From assembly GCF_002014965.1 (NCBI RefSeq), contig NZ_MUXT01000001.1, positions 102,218 to 166,217 of the forward strand: DNA of 64,000 nucleotides. The letters run 5' to 3'. The notes below the pieces were generated by a model. The model was not told the DNA's origin. It saw nothing but the letters and a program-made list of their open reading frames with translations, and did not search any database. Shown here piece after piece: positions 23,412-33,106 of the stretch (position 1 is its first letter; each line of letters opens with the position of its first letter). The DNA comes from Moraxella canis. GTDB lineage: Bacteria > Pseudomonadota > Gammaproteobacteria > Pseudomonadales > Moraxellaceae. Made by a program: the position numbers and the translations under genes.

Positions 23412-25409
23412 TCATCGAGACAGGGCATCTTTGAGCGTGTCAAGTTTAGTTTCACCCAATAATACCTGATCGAGCTTGCCTTGATGATAAATCAATAGCG
23501 CTGGTGGTCCGAATAGTTGATAGCGCGCCAAAATGGCTCGGCTATTTTCTGTGGTCTCAGAGACATCGAGTTTCACCACTTGATAATCATCCATCTCACG
23601 GGGTCGATTGGTGAATAATGTCCGCTCCATGATGCGACATTCAATACACCAATCCGCTGTCACATCCACCAAAACTTTATCATGTGCCGCCAAGACATCA
23701 TCAAGCTCAGCTAATGTATCAATTTTGATATCTTGATGGTTAGACGATGCAAAGCTTGGTACATGCCAAGGTCGCCAAGCGTCATTTGCGCCAATGATCA
23801 TTCCATAACCCAAAACTGCTGCCCATGCTGCTGGGATGATGGCAAGTAATTTGAAAATTTTTCGGCTTTGTCCCACCGACACAAATAGCCAAGCCGCCAA
23901 AGCGGCAAACCACACCATCCACAGCCCCAACATCCATACGGATAAGACAATGCGCTCAATCAATAACAAAGCAACCCCAAGCAGCAAAAATCCGCCCAAG
24001 CTACGAATGTGCTGCATCCATGCGCCTGATTTTGGCATCCATTTGCCATGCGCTGTACCCATGACAATCAATGGCACAGAAATACCGATACCCAATGCAA
24101 ATAACGCCAAAAAGCCAAAAATCACATTACCGCTTGCCGCAACGACCGTCAGTGCACCAGCCATGGGTGCTGAAACACATGGGGACACTACCAATGCTGA
24201 CAACAGACCTGACAAATAACTACCGCCAATGGTGCCAAGTCGGCTATCGGCTGCTTGCGATTTGGCGGATAACGTGTTTGACAGTACGCTTGGCAGGCGC
24301 AGCTGAATCCAACCAAACATAAAAAGTGCAAAAAAGACAAATAAGAGTGCTGCAACCAAAAGAACTTCAACGCGCTGCAACCAAGTTGCGATGCCAAGCG
24401 CCTGCCCAAACCAAGCAATCAGCGCCCCAAGTAGCCCATAAGCGGTCGCCACACCCACGCCATAAGCAGAAGACAAAACAAAGCCTCGCTTGGCACTGGA
24501 TTTGGCGTGCTGACGCGCTACGATATTGGCAACAATGGGAATCATCGGATAAACACAAGGCGTAAACGCAAGCAAAATGCCCGCCAAAAACAAAAAGCCA
24601 ATCATCAAAATCGGAGACAGATTTTTATCATTCACTTCAGGCAATGTGTGATCGAGGGCAAATTTTTGATCAACATCATTGGCTATCGTAGCTTGAGTAA
24701 GGTCATCTGTTCCATCATCAGAAGCCTGAATATCAGAGGCTACTCGCTGTTCATCAAGCTTGCTTTGGTCATCCAAATGTTCACTATTTGTGTCATTTGC
24801 AGCCGATTGATCACTTGTTTGGGCAGCCAAAGTCGGTGTTTGGCTTAAATTTTGCTCAGCGGATACAGATGCTTTGGCAGCTGGGCTGGGCTGGGCTTTA
24901 GCGGTGGGTGCAACTGACTTGTCTGCTTCTAAGCTGATTTGGGCGGTCGTGATCTCTGGTGGATAACAAAGTCCTGCTTTAGCGCAGCCTTGCCAACGCA
25001 CCTCAACTGGCTGTTTGTCAATGGTCGTTTGGCTAGACAGCTTAACACGTGCAGTCACATTCTCCTCAAAAACAGGCACGACACCAAATGTGGGATCATC
25101 GATGATTGTAGGCATTTTATCAAATACCCACTGCCCAGCGCTGACACCATCAGGCAGCTTGAGTGACAGCCGCTCTTGGTAAATATAGTGCTTGGGCGTA
25201 ACCTGAAAACTGACAACAAGCTCATCCCCCGACTGAGAGGCAGACACTTGAAATGCTTCATGAACGGGCAAAAATTTTGGCTGACTTGCACCGCCAAATA
25301 ACGACGCCAAATTATTGGCGGCGGCAGGCATAGCGGCGCCCACCGACGCCGTACTGACTATTGACGCTCCCAAAGCAATCGAATACATGCAATTTTTTAG
25401 TTTTGACAT
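23412..25409 (-). CDS. dsbD: Thiol:disulfide interchange protein DsbD
   Basis: DsbD carries reducing power from cytoplasmic thioredoxin across the inner membrane to DsbC and the cytochrome c maturation pathway. The 665-residue protein has a signal peptide (residues 1-30), the periplasmic alpha domain with Cys142 and Cys148, a membrane domain of about eight helices with the essential cysteines in FTPCVYPMIP and VVSPCVSAPMAG, and a C-terminal thioredoxin-like domain with Cys588-Ile-Glu-Cys591. Between alpha and membrane domains lies an unusual linker of about 100 residues (roughly 162-265), rich in Ala, Ser, Thr, Gln and Asp, absent from the 565-residue E. coli protein. The active site CIEC differs from the common CVAC/CVSC. 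It is monocistronic; ccmAB elsewhere in this window may use its output. Confidence 0.95.
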   Translation of the reverse strand: MSKLKNCMYSIALGASIVSTASVGAAMPAAANNLASLFGGASQPKFLPVHEAFQVSASQSGDELVVSFQVTPKHYIYQERLSLKLPDGVSAGQWVFDKMPTIIDDPTFGVVPVFEENVTARVKLSSQTTIDKQPVEVRWQGCAKAGLCYPPEITTAQISLEADKSVAPTAKAQPSPAAKASVSAEQNLSQTPTLAAQTSDQSAANDTNSEHLDDQSKLDEQRVASDIQASDDGTDDLTQATIANDVDQKFALDHTLPEVNDKNLSPILMIGFLFLAGILLAFTPCVYPMIPIVANIVARQHAKSSAKRGFVLSSAYGVGVATAYGLLGALIAWFGQALGIATWLQRVEVLLVAALLFVFFALFMFGWIQLRLPSVLSNTLSAKSQAADSRLGTIGGSYLSGLLSALVVSPCVSAPMAGALTVVAASGNVIFGFLALFALGIGISVPLIVMGTAHGKWMPKSGAWMQHIRSLGGFLLLGVALLLIERIVLSVWMLGLWMVWFAALAAWLFVSVGQSRKIFKLLAIIPAAWAAVLGYGMIIGANDAWRPWHVPSFASSNHQDIKIDTLAELDDVLAAHDKVLVDVTADWCIECRIMERTLFTNRPREMDDYQVVKLDVSETTENSRAILARYQLFGPPALLIYHQGKLDQVLLGETKLDTLKDALSR

Positions 25410-25457
25410 GCCACACCCAAATTAAAGATTACTGCATTATTTGATCAAATTTGGCAA

Positions 25458-25466
25458 ATTATACCA
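25458..25466 (-). promoter_or_regulatory. Extended -10 promoter of dsbD
   Basis: On the minus strand TGG-TATAAT lies about 50 bases before dsbD; there is no clear -35 box. Confidence 0.5.
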
Positions 25467-25520
25467 CGCTTGTATTGCTTGAGTTTTGCTAAATCAAAGA
25501 TACTAATCGTTAAACCAACA

Positions 25521-25554
25521 TAAAAATCACCCCAAGTGCACTGGCTTGGGGTGA
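25521..25554 (-). terminator. Terminator of the cydABX operon
   Basis: A ten-base-pair stem, TCACCCCAAG (25527-25536) with CTTGGGGTGA (25545-25554), runs into T residues on the minus strand, 16 bases after cydX. Confidence 0.9.
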
Positions 25555-25570
25555 GGTTTATCGATGTTCT

Positions 25571-25696
25571 TTATTTTTTATTGTCAAACTGCTTAAATGA
25601 GTCATTGCGGCTGTCTTCAAACTCAACCCAAACCGCACTGACAATGGCGAGCAGTACTGCAAAACCCAATCCCAAAATCCAAGCAAAATACCACAT
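25571..25696 (-). CDS. cydX: Cytochrome bd small subunit CydX
   Basis: CydX (YbgT) is a single-helix protein that stabilises cytochrome bd oxidase. The frame gives 41 residues beginning MWYFAWILGLGFAVLLAIVS and ending DSFKQFDNKK: the typical MWYFAWILG start, one membrane helix (4-24) and a short charged tail. GAGGT precedes the start. It begins 11 bases after cydB and the operon terminator follows, as in E. coli. Confidence 0.95.
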   Translation of the reverse strand: MWYFAWILGLGFAVLLAIVSAVWVEFEDSRNDSFKQFDNKK

Positions 25697-25707
25697 AATC
25701 TACCTCA

Positions 25708-26856
25708 TTAATAAAGTGTTTTTTCGTTTTCTTTGATATAAGCCTTGGTGACTTTTCCTCGCATCACTGCATAGCCCCAGCTGGTATAAGCCAACACGAC
25801 AGGCAACAAGAAAATCACCACAAAAAGCATAATTAACAAAGTAAAATGGCTTGATGTTGAATCCCAAACGGTCAGGCTTGAGCGCGGATCGGTAGAAGAT
25901 GGCATATAAAATGGGAATAATGCCACGCCTGCCGTTCCGATGATGCCAAGCAGCGCTAGGCTTGAGCTTACAAATGCGGTCAATGTGCGACCCATTTTTA
26001 GTAAAGCAATGGTCACAAGTGGCATCAGTGTACCTAATGCTGGTAGCAGCCATAGCCCAGGATGATTATAAAAATTAGTCATCCAAGCACCAGATTGGAT
26101 TTGTACTTGTTTTGATAGTGGATCAATTACCGCACCACCATCTACAGCACTTACCAAAACATAACCGTCTAATGTCTGCACCCAAAACCCTGCGATGACA
26201 AAAAGCACTGAAGTGATGACCGCGGCAACGGTTGCCGAGTTTTTGGCGCGAGATTGCACATCTTCAATGGTGCGATGCGCCAAATACACACCGCCTTGCA
26301 TGGTTAGCATGGCAACACTGACCAAGCCACATAGTAAGGCAAATGGTGCCAACAGCTCAAAAAATGAACCAGAATAAGTAGATACCAAATTTTGGTCAAA
26401 ACTAAACGGCGAGCCAAGCAATAAATTACCGAAAGCCACACCAAAAATCAATGCAGGCACGCTCGATCCAACAAATAACTGCCAATCCCACGTATTGCGC
26501 CATTTGTCGTTTTTGATCATGCTGCGGTATTTAAAGCCAACAGGACGGAAAAATAATGCCCACAATGCTGCCATTAATGCCCAATAATAGCCACTAAACG
26601 CGGTCGCATACACCAAAGGCAGTGCCGCAAAGATCGCCCCACCAGCGGTAATAAACCAAACTTGGTTACCCTCCCAGTGCGGTCCAATCGTATTGACAAT
26701 GATGCGTCTTTCGGTATCGGTACGACCCACAAAAGGCAATAGCGTACACACTCCCATATCGTGGCCATCCATGATGGCAAAGCCGATCAGCAAAACACCG
26801 ACAAGCAGCCACCAAATCAGCTTTAATAATTGATAGTCAAACAATTCATACAGCAT
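25708..26856 (-). CDS. cydB: Cytochrome bd ubiquinol oxidase subunit II
   Basis: CydB is the second membrane subunit of the high-affinity terminal oxidase. The 382-residue protein has nine hydrophobic segments and the family patterns [20 protein letters not shown] at residues 6-25, [17 protein letters not shown]-like sequence at 26-43 and [12 protein letters not shown] near 53-64. The length agrees with E. coli CydB (379). It starts two bases after cydA and precedes cydX in one operon. Confidence 0.98.
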   Translation of the reverse strand: MLYELFDYQLLKLIWWLLVGVLLIGFAIMDGHDMGVCTLLPFVGRTDTERRIIVNTIGPHWEGNQVWFITAGGAIFAALPLVYATAFSGYYWALMAALWALFFRPVGFKYRSMIKNDKWRNTWDWQLFVGSSVPALIFGVAFGNLLLGSPFSFDQNLVSTYSGSFFELLAPFALLCGLVSVAMLTMQGGVYLAHRTIEDVQSRAKNSATVAAVITSVLFVIAGFWVQTLDGYVLVSAVDGGAVIDPLSKQVQIQSGAWMTNFYNHPGLWLLPALGTLMPLVTIALLKMGRTLTAFVSSSLALLGIIGTAGVALFPFYMPSSTDPRSSLTVWDSTSSHFTLLIMLFVVIFLLPVVLAYTSWGYAVMRGKVTKAYIKENEKTLY

Positions 26857-26858
26857 GG

Positions 26859-28463
26859 TTATACCTCCTGCTTATCGGATGGCTGAATTAAATGCTCTGA
26901 TGCCGTTTCTCCGAAGTACTTACCCGTCCCAAGACTTGCAGGACCAAGACGCACATATTTAAGCATCAAATACACCTCAACGATCGCCAATAGGGTATAA
27001 AAAATGACAAACCCCGCCATGGACAAAATCACATTGCTCACATCGATATTAGAAACCGATAAGTGTGTCGGTAAAATCCCATAAACTGTCCACGGCTGAC
27101 GACCATATTCTGCAACAAACCACCCTGCTTCTGCTGCGATCCAAGGTGCAGGAATCATCACCAATGCAAATTTTAATAGCCAAGGCTTGCTCATAAAATT
27201 ACCTTTCAAAGTAAAGAATAAGCACAAGCTATATAAAACAAGCATCAGCATACCCATGCCCACCATCACACGGAATGTCCAAAACATCGGAGCGACACGC
27301 GGAACACTGTCGTCCACGGCTTTTGAGAGCATTTCTGGAGTGACATCAGCCATGTTATCGGTGTATTTTTTGAGGAGTAGTCCGAAGCCCAAATCTTCTT
27401 TATGCTCCTCAAAAACGTCAATCAAGGCTTGTGGATTTTCAACGCCATTTAGCTTATTTTCACGCATCAAATCCAAGGCGCTAACAGCAGTCATGCCGTT
27501 CACGATGCGATCGGCATTTAGCTTTTTGATATCATGAATGCCTAAAATCTCAGTATCAAATGAACGCGTACCTAAAACCCCCATGACATAAGGGACGTGA
27601 AGCGACCAGTCATTTTTTTGTTCAGCTTCATTAATACCGGCAATGACATTAAAGCCAGCTGGTGCAGGTTCAGTCTCCCACATGGCCTCCATGGTTGCCA
27701 ATTTGGTTTGTTGAGCTTGTCCGATCGAGTATCCAGATTCATCCCCCAAAACAATGGCGCTACAGATGGCAGCAAAGCCAAATGCCGCCGCAACATGAAA
27801 ACTGCGCTTAGCAAACGCAATATCCCGCCCTTTTAGCAGATACCACGCTGACACCCCAAGCACAAAAGATGCGCCTGTCACATAGCCTGCCGAGACAGTA
27901 TGAACAAATTTATTTTGGGCATCAGGATTCAAGAAAACTTCAGCGAAGCTGACCATTTCCATGCGCATGGTTTCATAATTAAATTCAGCACCAACTGGAT
28001 TTTGCATCCAGCCATTCGCTACCAAAATCCACAATGCCGATAAACTGGTACCCAGCGCCATTAGTACCGTTGTTGTGAAATGCTGCAGCCGAGACATTCT
28101 ATCCCAACCGAAGAAAAATAGCCCAACCATGGTGGACTCAAGGAAAAAAGCCATCAAGCCTTCGATGGCAAGCGGTGCGCCAAAGATGTCGCCCACATAA
28201 TGTGAATAATATGCCCAGTTTGTACCGAATTGAAATTCCATGGTTATGCCTGTGGTTACCCCAAGCACAAAATTAATTCCAAATAGCTTACCCCAAAACC
28301 GGGTCATGTCTTTCCAAATTTCTTTGCCCGTTGTTAAATAAACGGCTTCCATGATGACCAAAAGCCATGTCATCCCAAGCGTTAACGGCACAAATAAAAA
28401 ATGGTAAAGTGCAGTCACAGCAAACTGCAGACGTGACATATCAACCAGATGCTCGGTAATCAT
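26859..28463 (-). CDS. cydA: Cytochrome bd ubiquinol oxidase subunit I
   Basis: CydA carries hemes b558, b595 and d and oxidises quinol with reduction of oxygen to water. The frame is open to 28496, but AAGGGA lies before the ATG at 28463, which gives the conserved N terminus [20 protein letters not shown] and 534 residues. The first heme-ligand His is in [13 protein letters not shown] (near residue 22). [13 protein letters not shown] near 448-460 is the classical CydA signature. The periplasmic Q loop (about residues 255-390) is long, as in E. coli, rather than the short type. No FNR box was recognised upstream; a TATAAT lies near 28579-28584 on the minus strand. Confidence 0.97.
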   Translation of the reverse strand: MITEHLVDMSRLQFAVTALYHFLFVPLTLGMTWLLVIMEAVYLTTGKEIWKDMTRFWGKLFGINFVLGVTTGITMEFQFGTNWAYYSHYVGDIFGAPLAIEGLMAFFLESTMVGLFFFGWDRMSRLQHFTTTVLMALGTSLSALWILVANGWMQNPVGAEFNYETMRMEMVSFAEVFLNPDAQNKFVHTVSAGYVTGASFVLGVSAWYLLKGRDIAFAKRSFHVAAAFGFAAICSAIVLGDESGYSIGQAQQTKLATMEAMWETEPAPAGFNVIAGINEAEQKNDWSLHVPYVMGVLGTRSFDTEILGIHDIKKLNADRIVNGMTAVSALDLMRENKLNGVENPQALIDVFEEHKEDLGFGLLLKKYTDNMADVTPEMLSKAVDDSVPRVAPMFWTFRVMVGMGMLMLVLYSLCLFFTLKGNFMSKPWLLKFALVMIPAPWIAAEAGWFVAEYGRQPWTVYGILPTHLSVSNIDVSNVILSMAGFVIFYTLLAIVEVYLMLKYVRLGPASLGTGKYFGETASEHLIQPSDKQEV

Positions 28464-28660
28464 ACCAAATCCCTTAAAAATGACAAAAGCTGTCATTCTC
28501 CCAATAAACAGCTTTATATTTTGATGACATCAGTCAAGGCAACCCATCCATGTGCGTTGTCAGCGTAAAATTCAAATCATTATAGCCAATATCTCTAACA
28601 AACACCATGGATAATTGATGAAAGCTAGAGTCACTTTTTAAGATTGAATAAACCAAACAA
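28464..28660. other. cydA promoter region
   Basis: Upstream of cydA a minus-strand TATAAT at 28579-28584 is a -10 candidate; no fitting -35 and no FNR or ArcA half-site pair was recognised. No gene is supported. Confidence 0.35.
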
Positions 28661-28695
28661 AAACCCGTCAAGTCGGTAGCTTGACGGGTTTTTTG
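28661..28695 (-). terminator. Terminator after the metPS-like operon
   Basis: AAACCCGTCAAG (28661-28672) pairs with CTTGACGGGTTT (28680-28691) around seven bases; T runs on both strands. It lies 13 bases after the small-subunit stop. Confidence 0.9.
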
Positions 28696-28707
28696 AGCGG
28701 TGCATCA

Positions 28708-28836
28708 TCAATGATGAGATGGCACTTTATCCATATCGATATCAGGATGTTTGGCAAGATGCAGCGCAGAGATGATCAGACCACCCCAAATTACTGTCAT
28801 TGCAACAATCATAATGATCAGTGCTAAAGTTCCCAT
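28708..28836 (-). CDS. metS: Methionine/alanine importer small subunit (MetS-like)
   Basis: A 42-residue single-helix protein starting MGTLALIIMIVAMTVIWGGL, with the helix at 3-25 and a short tail HPDIDMDKVPSHH. It matches the pattern of MetS/MaAIMP small subunits, which are required for uptake by the MetP transporter in Corynebacterium. AAGGAG overlaps the stop codon of the upstream transporter gene and the start lies 12 bases after that stop, so the two are coupled. It is the last gene before the terminator. Confidence 0.87.
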   Translation of the reverse strand: MGTLALIIMIVAMTVIWGGLIISALHLAKHPDIDMDKVPSHH

Positions 28837-28848
28837 TTTTAAATCTCC

Positions 28849-30339
28849 TTATTGTTCTTCATGAGACGAATGACCTTTGATGCGCGGTAACACCAGTGCC
28901 AATATGGCACAGATAATAATCACGCCCCATCCAAAGATAAACTGCACATTGACCGGATAACCGCCATAACCTTCGGTAAGCAATGATTTAAGCGTCAAAC
29001 CCAAGGTGACAATCAAAGCGATTGGTGTCACAATCGTCAGCATGAATGACCAAACCGCGCCTACTTTCACACTTGAGATGGCATTGATGTGATTGATCAA
29101 TTCAGGCAATTTATTGCGATTAAACCAAGTGACCCAAATGATAGACAAGATCGCGCCAAAGACGATGCCAATATTATTCACAAAATTATCAATCACATCC
29201 ACAAATGTGATGGCATTTTGAGAACCAAATAACGCAATCGAGATGATCGCTGAACCCAATCCAACAACGGTGACCGATTGCTGTTTTGACCAGCCAAACT
29301 TATCTTGGACAGCTGAAATAGGCACTTGCAGAATTGATACCATTGAAGTCACGCCAGCGACAAACAAAGATCCAAAGAACAAAATACCTACCAAATTGCC
29401 TGCATCACCCATGGTTGAGATGATTTTTGGGAAGGCAATGAATGCAAGACCAATACCGCCTGAAACCACTTCAGAAACTGGTACGCCTGATGCCTGCGCC
29501 ATGAAGCCCAAAACAGAGAAAATCCCAATGCCTGCCAAAAGCTCAAACGATGAGTTGGCAAAACCTACCACCAAACCCGAACCAGTCAAGTTGGCATTAC
29601 GCTTAAGATATGAAGCATAAGTCACCATGATCCCAAAACCAATCGACATCGAGAAAAACACGTGTCCATAAGCAGCTAGCCAAACCTTAGGATCCGACAT
29701 TTTTTCCCAATTAGGCGCAAAGAACGTATCCAAACCCATCGTTGCGCCTGGCAAAGTGACCGCGCGCGCAACCAATACGCCAAACATAATCACCAACAAA
29801 GGAATGAAAATTTTATTAGACAGCTCCACACCTTTTTTGATGCCGCCGTATAAAATCAGCAATACGATCGCCCAAACAACCACCAAGCCGATTAACAGCT
29901 GTGATGAATAAGCCATGGTTAATTCACTGGCATTTTGTAGATAGGTATTAAAGAAAAACCCTTCGGTATCTTCACCCCACTGCTGACCAACTGCAAATAG
30001 CGTGTAGTTACCCGCCCAGCTCAACACCGACGCATAATAAATACCAATAATGGTACAAACCGTCACTTGCCACCAGCCAATGCCTTCGGCTGATTTGATA
30101 AAACGGCGATAAGCCGTCGGCGGTGCACCTTTATATTTTTGACCCATCACATAATCTAAAAACAGCAAAGGGAATCCTGCCGTCGCAAGTGCGATCAAAT
30201 ACGGTAAAAAGAATGCACCACCGCCATTTTCATAAGAAACATAGGGGAAGCGCCAGATATTACCCAAACCAACAGCCGATCCGATGGCTGCCAAAATAAA
30301 GCCAGAGCGTGCTGACCAACTTTCTCGTTGCGCCGACAT
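28849..30339 (-). CDS. metP: Sodium-dependent amino-acid transporter, NSS family (MetP-like)
   Basis: A sodium-coupled transporter of the neurotransmitter:sodium symporter family. The 496-residue protein has the signature GSAVGLGNIWRFPYVSYENG near residues 17-36 in TM1, which contains the unwound substrate/sodium site, and about twelve helices. It is preceded by GGAGAG. The downstream MetS-like gene points to methionine and/or alanine as substrate, as in the characterised MetPS system; this is inference. The C-terminal tail is short and basic with His residues. It forms a two-gene operon. Confidence 0.92.
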   Translation of the reverse strand: MSAQRESWSARSGFILAAIGSAVGLGNIWRFPYVSYENGGGAFFLPYLIALATAGFPLLFLDYVMGQKYKGAPPTAYRRFIKSAEGIGWWQVTVCTIIGIYYASVLSWAGNYTLFAVGQQWGEDTEGFFFNTYLQNASELTMAYSSQLLIGLVVVWAIVLLILYGGIKKGVELSNKIFIPLLVIMFGVLVARAVTLPGATMGLDTFFAPNWEKMSDPKVWLAAYGHVFFSMSIGFGIMVTYASYLKRNANLTGSGLVVGFANSSFELLAGIGIFSVLGFMAQASGVPVSEVVSGGIGLAFIAFPKIISTMGDAGNLVGILFFGSLFVAGVTSMVSILQVPISAVQDKFGWSKQQSVTVVGLGSAIISIALFGSQNAITFVDVIDNFVNNIGIVFGAILSIIWVTWFNRNKLPELINHINAISSVKVGAVWSFMLTIVTPIALIVTLGLTLKSLLTEGYGGYPVNVQFIFGWGVIIICAILALVLPRIKGHSSHEEQ

Positions 30340-30679
30340 AATAGCTCTCCTAAAATCCTATCACTCATTTGAGAGTATCAAATATTCTTGCGTGTGACAT
30401 ATCCTAAAGTCTAAGTGTCAAACTCCAGTCATATAGCCACCGCGCCCACTTTTTATTTTGGTGTTTTATCCAAACTTTTTAAGATAAGTTTTTAAAATGA
30501 TAAATGCACCACTATAGTTTGTATGAACTTACAAAAAAAGTCAAACAAATCCTATAATTAAAAGTAAAAAACCTGCAACAAATCGTTACAGGTTTTGCAA
30601 ATGCGATAGATTATTTAAATAAATTTATTATCTTTTAAGCAGGAATTAAAAAATTCAATCACTTTTTATCTTTTTCAAT
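30340..30679. other. Intergenic region between lpxA and the metP-like gene
   Basis: This 340-base stretch holds the lpxA operon terminator (30568-30596) and the promoter region of the transporter. No gene is supported; the rest is AT-rich without clear repeats. Confidence 0.6.
30568..30596 (-). terminator. Terminator of the envelope cluster after lpxA
   Basis: AAAACCTG (30568-30575) pairs with CAGGTTTT (30589-30596) with extra pairing of AAC and GTT inside; on the minus strand T residues follow. It lies about 85 bases after lpxA. Confidence 0.75.
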
Positions 30680-31453
30680 TTAGCGAACCAAGCCACGCTT
30701 ACTATTAGTGATTGAATCAATCAAAAGCTGCACTTTAGGCTCTGCTTCGACCAATTTTTCAAGCTCAGTCAAAGCCTCGTCACGCAGCAATCCTGAGCGA
30801 AACACCAATCGATACGCTTGATCCAGCGCTTTGATGGTTTCTTGCGACCACCCTTTTCGGCGCATGCCTTCTTTATTTATGCCGTGCGCCTTGGCAGGAT
30901 TGCCTGACACCGTCACATATGCCGCCACATCTTTGACAATTAAGCTGGCACCGCCGATCATGCTATAGTCATCAATTCGGCAAAATTGGTGGACGCCAGA
31001 TTGACCGCCGATAATCACGTGATTGCCAATATAAGCATGTCCAGCAACGCCCACATTATTTGCCAATACATTGTGATCCCCAACCAAACAGTCATGAGCA
31101 ATGTGCACGTTGACCATAAACAGGTTTTGGTTGCCGATACGGGTCACGCCTTGATCTTGGGCGGTGCCACGATGGATGGTGCACGCTTCGCGAATGCGAT
31201 TATAATCACCAATCTCAAGATAGGTTGGCTCGCCTGCGTATTTTAAATCTTGGGGATTCTCACCAACACTGGCAAATTGATAAATGTCATTATGTGCACC
31301 AATGGTGGTATTCTCACCAATGATGACATGGCTACGAAGCACAGTATGTGCGCCAATCTTACTGTTTTTGCCAATGATACAATAAGGTCCGATGATGGCT
31401 GAATCATCTATGATTGCAGACTCATCAATAATCGCCGTAGGATGAATCGTCAT
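30680..31453 (-). CDS. lpxA: UDP-N-acetylglucosamine acyltransferase
   Basis: LpxA transfers a 3-hydroxyacyl chain from ACP to UDP-GlcNAc, the first step of lipid A synthesis. The 257-residue protein is a left-handed beta helix of hexapeptide repeats (for example [18 protein letters not shown]) with the catalytic His at residue 120 in [10 protein letters not shown]. The C-terminal helical part contains [15 protein letters not shown]. Length matches the family (262 in E. coli). It is the last gene of the cluster; lpxB and rnhB, its usual followers, are not here. Confidence 0.98.
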   Translation of the reverse strand: MTIHPTAIIDESAIIDDSAIIGPYCIIGKNSKIGAHTVLRSHVIIGENTTIGAHNDIYQFASVGENPQDLKYAGEPTYLEIGDYNRIREACTIHRGTAQDQGVTRIGNQNLFMVNVHIAHDCLVGDHNVLANNVGVAGHAYIGNHVIIGGQSGVHQFCRIDDYSMIGGASLIVKDVAAYVTVSGNPAKAHGINKEGMRRKGWSQETIKALDQAYRLVFRSGLLRDEALTELEKLVEAEPKVQLLIDSITNSKRGLVR

Positions 31454-31494
31454 GGTTACCTCTTAAAAATTTATCTCAAATGATTGCATGTTAA

Positions 31495-32022
31495 TCATTT
31501 GATGCCATCCACCTTTTGGCGAGCGATCATAATTTCAGCACTGCATGTCAGCTGACCATCAACATGGGCAGTGCACTCAAATTTATAAATGTCTCGTTTA
31601 TTCATCAAAACTTTTGAGCGAATCACCAACTGATCACCTGGCGTGACAACTTTCTTAAAACGAACCTTATCCACACCTGCAAACAAGTACAAATAGCCAT
31701 CATCAGATGTCTGCCCTGCGCTGATAAAGCCCAAAATGCCTGAAATCTGCGCCATGGCTTCGACTTGTAGCACGCCTGGCATGATCGGATTATCTGGAAA
31801 ATGCCCATTAAACATCTCTTCATTGATGCTGATGTTTTTATATCCAGTGATCCATTCATTAGGCCTGCAAGCGGTTACCCGATCAATGAGCATAAACGGA
31901 TAACGATGGGGTAGATAATGCTTAATTTGATCATAGCGAAGTGGCAGCGTGATGCCTCGCTCACTGAGCGCTGTCAGATCAGTATCATTCAGTAGCTCAA
32001 AATCAATACTAGAAACGGACAT
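31495..32022 (-). CDS. fabZ: 3-hydroxyacyl-ACP dehydratase FabZ
   Basis: FabZ dehydrates 3-hydroxyacyl-ACP in fatty acid elongation and competes with LpxA for the same substrate. The hot-dog-fold protein of 175 residues has LPHRYPFMLIDRV at 37-49, the catalytic His74 in NGHFPDNPIMPG and Glu88 in VLQVEAMAQ. It carries an N-terminal extension of about 25 residues compared with E. coli (151 residues). It lies 41 bases before lpxA in the cluster. Confidence 0.98.
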   Translation of the reverse strand: MSVSSIDFELLNDTDLTALSERGITLPLRYDQIKHYLPHRYPFMLIDRVTACRPNEWITGYKNISINEEMFNGHFPDNPIMPGVLQVEAMAQISGILGFISAGQTSDDGYLYLFAGVDKVRFKKVVTPGDQLVIRSKVLMNKRDIYKFECTAHVDGQLTCSAEIMIARQKVDGIK

Positions 32023-32092
32023 AAATTTCCTTATATATCAAAGCTTTAACAAAGCAAATCAGATGATCGGTCAATCATCCAAAATCTTTGGT

Positions 32093-33106
32093 TTATTTTT
32101 CGCCCATTTGACGGAATCTGGATGCGGCACGTCGCCATTTTAAAGAAGGCATCGCAACCGTACCCGACGAATAGCTACCTGCCTCACGAATATCACTAAT
32201 CACCATACTCATGCCTGTGATGGTCACACCATCGGTAATGGTGAGATGACCACTAATACCGACTGCACCGCCAATGATACAGTTTTTGCCGATTTTGGTA
32301 CTGCCTGCAATCCCGCATTTTGCGGCGATGGCGGTACCGCTACCAATCTGTACATTGTGAGCAATCTGCACCAAATTATCAATAATCACATGATCGCCAA
32401 TGATGGTATCATCTACAGCACCGCGATCAATACAGGTATGGCTACCAATACGGACATGATTGCCAATGACCACTCGTCCAAGCTGAGCGATGCGTTGCCA
32501 CTGCACATGACCATCAGCCAATGCCGGTGCAAATCCAAAGCCTTCAGAGCCGATGTTAGCATGGCTATGAATACGCACCTGCTCACCAATGACACAGTCA
32601 TGATGAACGATAGCACCAGCATCAATCAAGCTACCCTGACCAATCTGCACACGCTCACCAATGATAGCACCTGCACCGATGATCACGCCATCAGCGATGT
32701 ACGCCCCCGTCCCAATGACAGCATGCGCGCCAATGGTTACTTGCTTGGAAATGTGTGCTGAGTCGCAGATGACCGCCGTATGGTGTATGCCCGATGGATC
32801 ATTAGGCGCAAATAATGCGCTAACACAAGCATAAGCCAAATAGGCATCTTTCACCAAAAGATAAGGTGCTGACGCATTGACTGCGTGTGCTTTATCGGCA
32901 AATTTATCTGACAATAAAACCAGCCCTGCTTTGGTGTCAGCCAATTCATTGATGTATTTTGGCTGTGCCAAAAAGGCAATTTGTCGATCATTTGCACCGC
33001 CCAAATTAGCCACTCCAATAAAGATGGCATTATGATCTAATGCTTCTTTGTTTAAGACTGGCTGGCGCTTTTCAATGGCTGTGATAATGTCATGAATGCT
33101 GAGCAT
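32093..33106 (-). CDS. lpxD: UDP-3-O-(3-hydroxyacyl)glucosamine N-acyltransferase
   Basis: LpxD adds the second 3-hydroxyacyl chain in lipid A synthesis. The 337-residue protein has an N-terminal uridine-binding domain (1-100) and a hexapeptide-repeat beta helix with the catalytic His in VQIAHNVQIGSGTA, followed by a C-terminal helix. Its start overlaps the bamA stop by one base, leaving no room for skp, which separates bamA from lpxD in E. coli and Acinetobacter. Confidence 0.98.
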   Translation of the reverse strand: MLSIHDIITAIEKRQPVLNKEALDHNAIFIGVANLGGANDRQIAFLAQPKYINELADTKAGLVLLSDKFADKAHAVNASAPYLLVKDAYLAYACVSALFAPNDPSGIHHTAVICDSAHISKQVTIGAHAVIGTGAYIADGVIIGAGAIIGERVQIGQGSLIDAGAIVHHDCVIGEQVRIHSHANIGSEGFGFAPALADGHVQWQRIAQLGRVVIGNHVRIGSHTCIDRGAVDDTIIGDHVIIDNLVQIAHNVQIGSGTAIAAKCGIAGSTKIGKNCIIGGAVGISGHLTITDGVTITGMSMVISDIREAGSYSSGTVAMPSLKWRRAASRFRQMGEK

